11,478 bases of DNA from Bacteroidales bacterium UBA1064 (GTDB lineage Bacteria; Bacteroidota; Bacteroidia; Bacteroidales; Tenuifilaceae), in contig DCDD01000064.1 in the NCBI GenBank assembly GCA_002316235.1, positions 1 through 11,478 on the forward strand. The letters are read 5' to 3'. Under the pieces are notes generated by a model. That model searched no databases, had not been told where the DNA came from, and saw only the letters and a list, made by a program, of their open reading frames with translations. Of this stretch, positions 1-6,973 are shown in pieces. The number at the start of each line of letters is the position of its first letter. Position 1 is the stretch's first letter. A program made the translations under genes and the position numbers.

Positions 1-692
1 GAAACATCTGCAATGCAAAAGCCGAATTCATTATCGTTTAGGGGGATAACATCGTAGTAGTCGCCGCCTACCTCAAAATGGGGGTTGTAGAATGAGGCAA
101 TGGAAATGTGGGGGTAGTGTGGCATGGACTCCGGGGTAGGAATTAGCATGGACTGCATCTTGGAGGCAAGCTCAAGTTCCTTCCGCATGGCCTCTTGCTC
201 CAAACTTTTATGGAAAAGCCTAAGGTTCTCTATTGCCACGAAAATAATGATGGAAAGGGTTTGCACAAAGTTGAGGTGCCTGATGGTGGCGCTTACCCCT
301 TTTTCGTACTCGCTGGTATCGCCAATCAGGACGTAACCCACCGGGGCATTGTTTTGAACGATGGGAATGATTACATCAAGTTCCAATAGCAGGGGGTTTT
401 CGGCTACTCCAACAAAGGTTATTTCGTTAAAGGCCATCAAGTCGCGCTCAACCGATATCCCCTCAACCACTTTTTGCGGGCAGTTGCTGTTTAGAAGCAA
501 CTCCCAGCGATCCTCCTCTTTTTTGTAGAGTAGTATCCTGTCTATTCCAAGATCGTCGTTAAGGATTGATCTAAACCTGTCAACCAGCTCCTCGGTTTTC
601 AACTCGGCGCTAATTGCCTGGGCCATACCAAGTAGGGCATTTAGCTTGAATGTGCTTAACTTTAACCTATTTTGCGAGGTTGCTATAGACAT
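1..692 (-). CDS. GAF-like plus SpoIIE/RsbU-type PP2C serine phosphatase, 3' end cut by window edge
   Basis: The minus strand reads open from an ATG at 692 to the left edge, giving the first 230 residues with no stop or frameshift. Residues about 20-160 look like a GAF-type sensor domain. Residues 160-183 form a charged helix ending in ELELASKMQSMLIP, the linker that typically precedes the catalytic domain of RsbU-like phosphatases. The catalytic PP2C/SpoIIE domain starts near 195: GGDYYD (209-214) carries the first metal-binding Asp, and the final visible residues CIADV lead into the usual DVSGKG motif, which lies outside the window. Family members dephosphorylate anti-anti-sigma (STAS) proteins or act as output modules of signalling pathways, in the cytosol. 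There is no predicted membrane segment in the visible part. The partner protein is not in the window, so the input signal and target are unknown. The domain call is firm; the role is inferred from the family. Confidence 0.88.
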   Translation of the reverse strand, partial: MSIATSQNRLKLSTFKLNALLGMAQAISAELKTEELVDRFRSILNDDLGIDRILLYKKEEDRWELLLNSNCPQKVVEGISVERDLMAFNEITFVGVAENPLLLELDVIIPIVQNNAPVGYVLIGDTSEYEKGVSATIRHLNFVQTLSIIIFVAIENLRLFHKSLEQEAMRKELELASKMQSMLIPTPESMPHYPHISIASFYNPHFEVGGDYYDVIPLNDNEFGFCIADV

Positions 693-799
693 GGTTTAAA
701 AAAGTAGCCCAATCCAACTTGGAAAAGTGGAATAAGTTAACAATAAAAAAAGGGGAAGTCAAAATTTTATGAATAATTTAGCTTGGATAGCGATGAAAA

Positions 800-1366
800 C
801 TACTTCACCCTTTCGTAGTACTCCCTTGTTCTTGTGTCTATACGGATTTTATCTCCTGTATTGACAAATAAGGGAACGTTGATCACCGAACCGGTTTCAA
901 CGGTTGCGGGTTTCAGGGCAGTTGAAGAAGCGGTGTCGCCCTTGAGGCCTGGTTCGGTGTAGGTAACCTCCATTTCCACAAACGGGGGAAGCTCGCAGGT
1001 TAGTATGTTCTCCTTATCGGCTTCTACCATCATTTCAACGTATTGTCCTTCCTTAAGCAGGTCGGAGTTTTCGATGAGGTCGCCGCTCAGGCTAACCTGT
1101 TCAAAGGTTTCCTGGTGCATGAAGTGAAAACCAAGGTCATCCTTATAGAGGAACTGGTAGGGACGACGCTCAACCCGCACAACGTTTATTTTTACCCCTG
1201 AGGTAAATGTATTTTCAATTACCTTGCCTGTTTCAAGATTTTTAAGCTTAGTTCGAACGAATGCTCCCCCCTTGCCCGGTTTTACGTGCTGAAATTGCAC
1301 TATGGTGTATAACTTGCCGTTAAACTCAATGCATAGCCCGTTTTTGAAATCTGCCGTTGTTGCCAT
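800..1366 (-). CDS. efp: Translation elongation factor P
   Basis: A 188-residue protein, the normal EF-P length. EF-P binds the ribosome between the P and E sites and speeds peptide-bond formation at consecutive prolines. The N-terminal KOW-like domain carries the loop VKPGKGGAFVR (28-38). Lys32 at the loop tip corresponds to the modified lysine (K34) of the E. coli protein. The OB domain with EVTYTEPGLKGDTAS (132-146) and the C-terminal domain ending in DTRTREYYERVK are typical. The ATG at 1366 gives the expected N-terminus (MATTADFKNG). No lysine-modifying enzyme (EpmA/EpmB, YmfI or others) is in the window. The gene has a good TAnnTTTG -7 element about 26 bases upstream of its start, so it is probably transcribed on its own. 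It lies 107 bases upstream of the phosphatase gene start. Confidence 0.98.
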   Translation of the reverse strand: MATTADFKNGLCIEFNGKLYTIVQFQHVKPGKGGAFVRTKLKNLETGKVIENTFTSGVKINVVRVERRPYQFLYKDDLGFHFMHQETFEQVSLSGDLIENSDLLKEGQYVEMMVEADKENILTCELPPFVEMEVTYTEPGLKGDTASSTALKPATVETGSVINVPLFVNTGDKIRIDTRTREYYERVK

Positions 1367-1391
1367 AAAATATTTTTAACAAATTAGGGTG

Positions 1392-1425
1392 CAAATGTAA
1401 TAATTCTTTAACTTGTTGAAACAAA
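1392..1425 (-). promoter_or_regulatory. Probable Bacteroidota promoter of efp
   Basis: On the minus strand TACATTTG (1399 to 1392) matches the Bacteroidota -7 consensus TAnnTTTG exactly. It lies 25 bases before the efp ATG, implying a leader of roughly 20 nt. A TTTG that could act as the -33 element is at 1425-1422, but the spacer is 22 bases, longer than the usual 19 or so. The -7 match is the stronger evidence. Confidence 0.5.
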
Positions 1426-1442
1426 TTTACAAGTAAGCATTT

Positions 1443-1452
1443 CTCCATGGAG
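1443..1452. repeat. 10-bp perfect palindrome upstream of efp
   Basis: CTCCATGGAG is a perfect palindrome in the spacer between the DUF3108 stop and efp, about 20 bases upstream of the possible efp -33 element. It could be a protein-binding site, but a single 10-bp palindrome may be chance. Confidence 0.25.
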
Positions 1453-1530
1453 CATTCGGGCACAAAGAACAAGCAGCATGTTTGGGTTTAAATAAAAACA
1501 ACTTAGTGCTCTATTGCCGGGGTAAGAAAA

Positions 1531-2379
1531 TTATTTCACTTTGGGACTATAGGAGGAAAACGGATTTTTTAAACCGGAAAAACTGTATAAATCGCAGTAG
1601 AAGGCTCCTACAAAAATCTCGAAGCGCACTCTAACCGGCACCAGGTTATCGTCGTCCGAGAGCCAGATTGTCATATCGTCCTGGGTTTTAAAAACTCGTC
1701 CTACCTCTACAACCGGCATAAATTTCAGGCATCGAAATTCTCCAAGACTTGTTTTAATGGTTTCCCGACCCTTAAAGCGAACCATTAGCGGAAATTTTTC
1801 ATCGGTAAAGTAGGTGTCAACGATAAAGAGCTGATCCTTCACAGGATCTGATTTTATCAGGATATTACGAAGGTAGTAGAACGACGAGAGTATATCCTGA
1901 CATCCCTTTACCACTACCACTTCTCCTGTTTTGGAGCTGTTGACTATGCTTGAGTCCTTACGGCTCCAGTGATCCCAAACCTGGGTGCTGTAGTGCCGGT
2001 AACGGTTCTCGTGAATATTCCTAATCGAGAAGTATGGCCAGTCGGTTTCGGGGTCGGTGTAGCTCTCGTAGATATCCTCAACGTAGTAAAACTTGTTGGC
2101 CAGGCCAACCGTTTTGCCGGCCATGTAAATATGATTGGCAGGCTTTCCCTTGTAGTCGCCCTTCCTCACCTCGAGCACAGCCTCGCCGCCATGTATAAGC
2201 CCGTAGTAAATTTTGTAGTTTAACTTTTCACCCGGTCCAAATGCCTTTTGAGCCGAAGCTACCGGTATGCCTAGAATTAGAGTGCAGGCCAGCAGTACAA
2301 CGAATCCTTGGCGGGATCGAAGAAGTTCAAAATTCTTGTTAATCCGGAATGATCCTGTTTTTTGGCCTTGTGGGCACAA
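1531..2379 (-). CDS. DUF3108 domain-containing secreted protein
   Basis: A Sec signal peptide is clear: a basic N-region (NKNFELLRSR), a hydrophobic core (GFVVLLACTLILGIPV), then ASA before the mature start QKAFGPGEKL. The mature part fits the DUF3108 family: PGEKLNYKIYYG near the start, CQDILSSFYYLR in the middle, GEFRCLKFMP, and a C-terminal IWLSDDDNLVPVRV. The family is thought to be periplasmic; its function is not known. The start is uncertain. The open frame runs back to an ATG at 2430 inside tsaB, and the nearest conventional start to the signal peptide is the TTG at 2379, used here. No ATG, GTG or TTG lies closer. An ATT at 2343-2341 would give a normal 31-residue signal peptide and overlaps the tsaB stop by one base. 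The gene is surely co-transcribed with tsaB. Family call is good; the start is unresolved. Confidence 0.85.
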   Translation of the reverse strand: MCPQGQKTGSFRINKNFELLRSRQGFVVLLACTLILGIPVASAQKAFGPGEKLNYKIYYGLIHGGEAVLEVRKGDYKGKPANHIYMAGKTVGLANKFYYVEDIYESYTDPETDWPYFSIRNIHENRYRHYSTQVWDHWSRKDSSIVNSSKTGEVVVVKGCQDILSSFYYLRNILIKSDPVKDQLFIVDTYFTDEKFPLMVRFKGRETIKTSLGEFRCLKFMPVVEVGRVFKTQDDMTIWLSDDDNLVPVRVRFEIFVGAFYCDLYSFSGLKNPFSSYSPKVK

Positions 2380-3046
2380 AGTCCTTAAGGTAGTATGGCT
2401 CAAAATATGCAATGTCCTCAAACAATTCATCTCTAAATTTCTTTTGTGCTAAAGGTAGTAAATAGCGAGCTGATGGTTTGAAATGTTCAACAAATATTGC
2501 ACCACTGTTACCAATCACCTGTTGACACTTGGATGCTCCGCTCCCGAAAAATACGACAGTATTTTTTTTAAGCAAATCGCTGAAAGTATCCGTTTCCACC
2601 ACCAAGGCTTTTACCTCCGACAGCATTTCTCCCTTCCTGTTAAAAAGTTGGGTGTAAACCTCCATTCGTCGGGCATCTATCATGGGGCTGAGCAGAGAGT
2701 TGTTGTTGATGCTTTCCATGTTGAAAAATTCTCCAACCCCGGTTACCATTGCCTCCAGGCTACCCACAGCGATTAGAGGCTTATGCAGAGCATAGCAAAT
2801 TCCCTTGGCAAGCGAAACACCTATACGCAGGCCGGTGTAGGAGCCAGGACCCATGCTAACAGCAATGGCATCAATATTCCCTAATTCAAAACCCGTTTCC
2901 CTTATCAGCTCTTCAATCAGAACAGGAAGCGCCGAGGCATGGATATTGGCATCGGAAACCTCTCTGAATCCAATAACGCCGCTCTCGCTGCCCAGTGCTA
3001 CCGAGCAGGTTGTTGAGCCGGTTTCCATGCAAAGAATCGTTGCCAT
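2339..3046 (-). CDS. tsaB: tRNA threonylcarbamoyladenosine (t6A) synthesis protein TsaB
   Basis: TsaB pairs with TsaD (and TsaE) to transfer the threonylcarbamoyl group onto A37 of ANN-decoding tRNAs in the cytosol; TsaB itself is the non-catalytic partner. The open frame begins further upstream, but the ATG at 3046 gives the expected N-terminus MATILCMETG and a normal 235-residue protein. Family motifs: METGSTTCSVALG (7-19), the SMGPGSYTGLRIGVSLAKG block (64-82), SLEAM (96-100), PMIDARRMEVY (121-131), and the C-terminal EPYYLKDF (216-223). The stop at 2341-2339 falls inside the open frame of the DUF3108 gene, so the two are translationally linked. tsaD and tsaE are not in the window. Upstream on the same strand is the efflux adaptor, 257 bases away, with two inverted repeats between. 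Confidence 0.96.
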   Translation of the reverse strand: MATILCMETGSTTCSVALGSESGVIGFREVSDANIHASALPVLIEELIRETGFELGNIDAIAVSMGPGSYTGLRIGVSLAKGICYALHKPLIAVGSLEAMVTGVGEFFNMESINNNSLLSPMIDARRMEVYTQLFNRKGEMLSEVKALVVETDTFSDLLKKNTVVFFGSGASKCQQVIGNSGAIFVEHFKPSARYLLPLAQKKFRDELFEDIAYFEPYYLKDFVPTRPKNRIIPD

Positions 3047-3078
3047 GTTGGTGTTGCAATTGTGCGAATCTAATTCTT

Positions 3079-3114
3079 CAGGGTTGCTACAGCAATTTTT
3101 TGTCTGCAACCCTG
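3079..3114 (-). repeat. Inverted repeat (9-bp arms) in the tsaB leader
   Basis: CAGGGTTGC (3079-3087) and GCAACCCTG (3106-3114) are perfect inverted arms around 18 bases. On the minus strand an inner CAG/CTG pairing could extend the stem past a two-base bulge. It sits about 33 bases before the tsaB ATG. It has no following T-run on the minus strand, so it is not a standard terminator. It may be a leader structure or a 3' end-stabilising hairpin for the efflux mRNA. Confidence 0.4.
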
Positions 3115-3237
3115 GCAATTCCTATTTTTTCATTTCAGGTTGATGAGGGCCTGTTGGCTTAACGCAAAAACGTTGGGTTTCAGGGGTGAAAAGCCCATTA
3201 AACCCTACCACCTGTTTGCTGCGCCATCCACAACTTA

Positions 3238-3258
3238 CTGCCAAGCCAAGCCTGGCAG
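3238..3258 (-). repeat. Hairpin downstream of the efflux adaptor gene
   Basis: On the minus strand CTGCCAGGC-TTG-GCTTGGCAG forms a 9-bp stem with one G-U pair and a 3-nt loop, about 45 bases past the adaptor stop. No T-run follows, so intrinsic termination is doubtful; it could protect the 3' end of the tolC-adaptor transcript. Confidence 0.3.
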
Positions 3259-3303
3259 CAGATTGGGTAGATACCGGGTTAGGAATAACGGTCAACCCGA
3301 ATG

Positions 3304-4626
3304 CTATTTCTTTGCAACCTCAGCTTTCAGGAGATCATTTTTGGTCTTAACCTTTTTAACCAGCGATTTGTCCTTTAGCTTGCGTGAGATTGCGCTGTAG
3401 GGAGCCGTAACCACATCCTCATCACCCTTTAATCCCTCAACAATTTCGATGTACTGATTGTTCTGTATTCCGGTTTTCACCGTGATAATCCTGGCTGTAT
3501 CACCAGAAACAGCAAATACAATTTCTTTAGGTTTGTTCAGCTTCGAGTTGGATTGTTCGATGGGGGTTGACGAATCGTCAACCTTTTCCATTCCGGTGAT
3601 ATCCTTCTTGGCGGTTGAATCGCTTCGCACTGTAACCGCTAGTATGGGTACGGTGAGAACGTTGCTACGGGTCTCGGTAAGAATTTCAACGGTGGTTGAC
3701 ATGCCCGGGCGGAAAGGGCTAAGCCGGGAATCGGTAACCAGGTCTTTATATGAGTCATCCAGGAGGAATATTCTAACCTCAAAGTTGGTAACCTGGTCGG
3801 TTGAGACCCCCTGAACATTTGCAGTGTTGGCGATTTGGGTAACTATCCCTTTAAACTTGCGATCCAGGTATGCATCAACCTCCACCAGAGCGGTGTCGCC
3901 AATATTCACCTTTACAATATCATTCTCGTTAACATCAACCCTGGCCTCCATCCGGTTTAGGTTGGCAATCCGCATGAGTTCGGTTCCTGCCATTTGAATG
4001 GTTCCCAACACCCGTTCGCCCAGCTCTACGTTTAGCTTCGATACGGTGCCCGATATGGGTGAGTATATGGATGTTTTGCGGAGGTTTTCCTCGGCTTCCT
4101 TCAGCGATGCCTGGGCGCTTTCCACATTGAACTCGGAAGCCTTGAGTTCCGATTTGGCCACCTCGTAGTTGGTTTTGGCGGTTTCAAATTCCGATTCTGC
4201 AATGGCCTTTTGTTCGAACAGCTGCTTGCTACGGTTAAAAGCCAGCTCGCTCTGGCTAAGCTGGGCTTTGGCCTGAGCTAAACGTGCATTGGCAGAGTTC
4301 ACCGAGGCTATTGCACGATCCCTCATGGAGATGTAAGTATCGGGCTTAATTCTGACCAGCAGCGTTCCCTTTTCAACCCAGTTGCCCTCCTTTACCGGAA
4401 GTTCTATTATCTCTCCAGATACCTCGGAGCTAATCTTAATTTCAACTTCGGGTTGTATTTTCCCGTTAGCGGTGATTGACTCGGTAATAGTCCTTTTTTG
4501 GGGTTTCTCTACATAAACCTCAATAGCATCGGTTGAGCCGAACCAGCCCTTTTTTTTACCAACAATGGCTAAAACTATTATGATGACCATTGCGCCAATC
4601 AGGTATTTCAGTAATCCCTTTTTCAC
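3304..4626 (-). CDS. HlyD/MacA-family efflux periplasmic adaptor (membrane fusion protein)
   Basis: A 440-residue adaptor that bridges an inner-membrane pump and a TolC channel across the periplasm. Residues 5-23 are a single N-terminal membrane anchor; there is no lipobox. The first lipoyl half-motif is at about 50-97 (SGEIIELPVKEGNWVEKG). Residues about 100-185 are a long Ala/Glu/Lys-rich coiled-coil hairpin. The second lipoyl half is at 186-207 (IYSPISGTVSKLNVELGERV). A beta-barrel domain follows (RMEARVDVNENDI at 225-237) and a membrane-proximal domain with RPGMS (306-310) and LTVPILAV (324-331). Residues 332-367 are a polar, Ser/Lys-rich insertion. The layout is closest to MacA-type adaptors. 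It follows the TolC gene by 123 bases on the same strand, so the two are probably one operon. No MacB-like or RND pump gene is next to it in this window. Confidence 0.93.
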   Translation of the reverse strand: MKKGLLKYLIGAMVIIIVLAIVGKKKGWFGSTDAIEVYVEKPQKRTITESITANGKIQPEVEIKISSEVSGEIIELPVKEGNWVEKGTLLVRIKPDTYISMRDRAIASVNSANARLAQAKAQLSQSELAFNRSKQLFEQKAIAESEFETAKTNYEVAKSELKASEFNVESAQASLKEAEENLRKTSIYSPISGTVSKLNVELGERVLGTIQMAGTELMRIANLNRMEARVDVNENDIVKVNIGDTALVEVDAYLDRKFKGIVTQIANTANVQGVSTDQVTNFEVRIFLLDDSYKDLVTDSRLSPFRPGMSTTVEILTETRSNVLTVPILAVTVRSDSTAKKDITGMEKVDDSSTPIEQSNSKLNKPKEIVFAVSGDTARIITVKTGIQNNQYIEIVEGLKGDEDVVTAPYSAISRKLKDKSLVKKVKTKNDLLKAEVAKK

Positions 4627-4749
4627 GAGAGTATGGTTTAGTTAAACATCAAATTATCAAAAGTATGTCGATATTTTAAAACGGTAAAACCTTAATTGGT
4701 TGCTGCTGATTCCCAAGCCAAAATGTACATGTTTTATTACGAATTAAAC

Positions 4750-6090
4750 TTAAAGGCTCAAAGGAACACCTTTGTAAAAGTCGAGAATTTTGGTTTTAAA
4801 AACAAGCTCGTATTTAGCCTGTAGCAGGTCGGTTTCGGCCTTGGCCAGGTTGTTACGGGCTGTTGTATAGTCTATGGCTGGCAGCAAACCAAGGTTGAAC
4901 TTATTCTCGGTGTAGCGGAACGATTCCTCGGAGGCCATTTTACTTTTCTGGCTGGCCTTATGTTTTTTCTGTGCGGCTATGGCATCGGCGTATGCCTGCT
5001 GGATATCCTTGTAGAGAATGTTTTTCTCATTTTCCAGAGTTAGGCGGGCGTTATCGAGCGATATCCTGGCTGTTGATACCCTATACCGGGTGCTTCCGCC
5101 ATTAAATATTGGAATTCCAAGGCTAAGCCCCACCGAGGTGCTTGCATTATCCTTTATTTGGGTGAAAAATGGATCGGAAGTGAGCAGTGGGTTGTCGTTG
5201 TTCAGGTAGCTCTGAGCTCCGGAGCTGTAGCTGCCGCTAAGAGTAAGGCGTGGGTAGTTTGCTCCTTTGGCAATTTTTAAGCCCATTTCGGAGCTCTGCA
5301 CCTTATACTGTGAACCGAGTATTTGGGGCATGGTTTGTTGGGCTACCGTAAAAATTTCCTGTGGATTTTGGATAACAGCAATGCTGTCAACCTCCGAAAT
5401 GTTTGGTTTGGCTATTCTAAAATTCTCAACATCTTTAATCTCAAGTAGCTGGGTAAGGTTAAGGTATGCCAGGTCGAGCTGGTTGCGGGAATTGACCAGC
5501 TGCAGCTCGTCGGAAGCTAGGAGAGCCTCTACCTCGTATAGATTGCCTTCGGGAAGGCTTCCTGCATTTACCAGCAGGGCGGTTCGTTTAACCTGCATTT
5601 CTGATTGCTCTACCTGACGTTGTGCCACTTCTACCAGCTCCTGCTGGTAAAGAATTTGCAGGTAGGCCGAGGCAACCGACAGGGCAATATTGTTTTTCAC
5701 AGTCTCCACATCCTGTATGCTGGCCAACAAATCGTAGTTGGACTGCTTCTTGGTGTTGGTAAGCTGAAACCCCTCAAACAAGGGCATGCTGCTACTAAAC
5801 GAAAAACTTGTAGATTGGGTATTCCTACTCTCCTTCTGGTTGGTGATGTAGTTCGTAACTCGTCCAAAGCTGTAGGCGTGGTTGGCATTCAGGTTTGCGC
5901 TAGGGTAGATGCTGAGTTTCGACTGTAGCAGCTTATCCTTACTCATGTTTACGGAGAGTTCACCCATTTTTATTTGCAGGTTATTCTCGTTGGCATACTG
6001 AATGCATTGCTCCAGTGTCCAAGGATCTTGGGCCTGAGCCATACCTGAAAGCACCTCCATTGCCAGGGCAAAAAGAACTATCTTTTTCAT
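4750..6090 (-). CDS. TolC-family outer membrane efflux protein
   Basis: A 446-residue protein starting with a Sec signal peptide (MKKIVLFALA..., likely cut after AQA at 20). The mature part begins DPWTLEQCIQYA, the usual opening of Bacteroidota TolC proteins. Two tandem OEP repeats are visible. The first has a beta-strand pair ending MPLFEGF (102-108) and long helices about 112-215, with NAGSLPEGNL (175-184). The second has GLSLGIPIFNGG (321-332) and helices about 335-437, with NLGLLPAIDYTTARNNLAKA (399-418). The protein forms the outer-membrane barrel and periplasmic tunnel of a tripartite export system. It is the first gene of the run with the adaptor. I could not find an exact TAnnTTTG element close upstream, so its promoter is not identified. 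The substrate cannot be read from sequence. Confidence 0.94.
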   Translation of the reverse strand: MKKIVLFALAMEVLSGMAQAQDPWTLEQCIQYANENNLQIKMGELSVNMSKDKLLQSKLSIYPSANLNANHAYSFGRVTNYITNQKESRNTQSTSFSFSSSMPLFEGFQLTNTKKQSNYDLLASIQDVETVKNNIALSVASAYLQILYQQELVEVAQRQVEQSEMQVKRTALLVNAGSLPEGNLYEVEALLASDELQLVNSRNQLDLAYLNLTQLLEIKDVENFRIAKPNISEVDSIAVIQNPQEIFTVAQQTMPQILGSQYKVQSSEMGLKIAKGANYPRLTLSGSYSSGAQSYLNNDNPLLTSDPFFTQIKDNASTSVGLSLGIPIFNGGSTRYRVSTARISLDNARLTLENEKNILYKDIQQAYADAIAAQKKHKASQKSKMASEESFRYTENKFNLGLLPAIDYTTARNNLAKAETDLLQAKYELVFKTKILDFYKGVPLSL

Positions 6091-6196
6091 CCGTTATCGA
6101 TATTTAGGGTATTTATAGATGTTTATGGTAATTGTAATTCAGCTGTAACTTTTTTAACAAACAAAATAATCGTAGGTTGAGGTATGACCTTTTCAT

Positions 6197-6222
6197 ACAT
6201 GTTGGTGTTGGTATTGACATGT
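6197..6222. repeat. Two ACATGT palindromes 20 bases apart upstream of tolC
   Basis: ACATGT occurs at 6197-6202 and 6217-6222, an exact 20-base spacing (about two helical turns), 107 bases or more upstream of the tolC start. A further palindrome ATACGTAT lies at 6230-6237. The spacing fits a dimeric or tetrameric regulator site, but there is no regulator gene nearby and the motif is short. Confidence 0.3.
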
Positions 6223-6414
6223 GTACTCCATACGTATATTCCTGCCGGTGGTTTGGTTTCATTCAGGTTTCAGAGGTAATGTTCTGTCACGGAAAGAATT
6301 TGGCCAGGGTATGTTTTTAAGTTTAGCTTGTTGGATAAACATTACATCATCGAAATTTGGGTATTTTGAGTGTTTAATGCTCATTTTTTAACCAAATTGG
6401 CCCTAGCAACAATC

Positions 6415-6424
6415 TTACATGTAA
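6415..6424. repeat. TTACATGTAA palindrome
   Basis: A perfect 10-bp palindrome containing a third ACATGT (6417-6422), 200 bases beyond the second copy. It may be a further copy of the same site. Confidence 0.25.
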
Positions 6425-6897
6425 ATACCACTAAGTTGTACCAGTTAATGCTGATTTTAACCCGAATAGCTATACATGAAGCATCAAAATATTAAAAGGT
6501 GCATGAAATTACCCTGAAGCGCCACGTATGGCAAAAAACGTGTAAAATCAAAATTTATCCTGCACCCCTTCCCGCTGGGCAAACAACAATATTGAACATC
6601 CCCTCGGAACTTCAGCTCACCATTATGGTTGGTCAAAGTTCCTTTCTACTGTTTTTTTGTGTTGCTTAACCCGGCTGCAACTAGGATACTGCTAACAGCC
6701 TGTGGTTTAATTTTTGACGAAAGTATAGCTAAAATTTGTACCGACCATTTAAAGAAAGCTAAAACTTTAAGGTATTCACACAATTTATTTCTCAAAGTTG
6801 AAGTGAAGTTGATGTTTACCTGGCTGAAATTAATGTTCAACTATCATGTGTATTGCTTGATGGTTGTAGTAAGGAAGGTGCTATAAAACATATTAAT

Positions 6898-6927
6898 TTT
6901 GAACTAAACCAAAAAAAACTATTTTTG
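6898..6927 (+). promoter_or_regulatory. Bacteroidota promoter of the POT transporter gene
   Basis: TTTG (6898-6901) and TATTTTTG (6920-6927) match the -33 TTTG and -7 TAnnTTTG elements, with an 18-base spacer. Transcription should start near 6934, leaving a leader of about 40 nt before the ATG at 6974. Confidence 0.65.
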
Positions 6928-6973
6928 TCAAATCAAAAAAAAACCAAAACAATAACCTAATAAATTCTAAGAA

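Larger units (their letters stand above)
6091..6973. other. Long divergent intergenic region, no gene seen
   Basis: This 883-base spacer separates tolC (minus) from the peptide transporter (plus). It is A/T-rich and contains only short open frames without family motifs or plausible starts; the longest (6629-6886, plus) looks like chance. It must hold the control regions of both flanking genes. A clear promoter for the transporter is at 6898-6927, and ACATGT motifs lie on the tolC side. I cannot assign the central part (about 6430-6890). Confidence 0.6.

Noticed and set aside
1969..2223. Plus-strand open frame of 84 codons
   Set aside because: Lies wholly inside the DUF3108 gene on the other strand; it is a shadow of that gene.
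3047..3118. 24-residue upstream extension of TsaB
   Set aside because: Homologues start at MATILCMETG-like sequence; the extension is Cys/Asn-rich and overlaps an inverted repeat.
6498..6566. GGTGCA/TGCACC pairing around GCCACGTATGGC as a possible riboswitch or small RNA
   Set aside because: Only six outer base pairs, no known riboswitch core, no promoter or terminator, and about 400 bases from the nearest start codon.
6629..6886. Open frame of 85 codons in the tolC-POT spacer
   Set aside because: No family motif, low-complexity hydrophobic composition, no promoter or start signal, and an overlapping frame of similar quality on the other strand.
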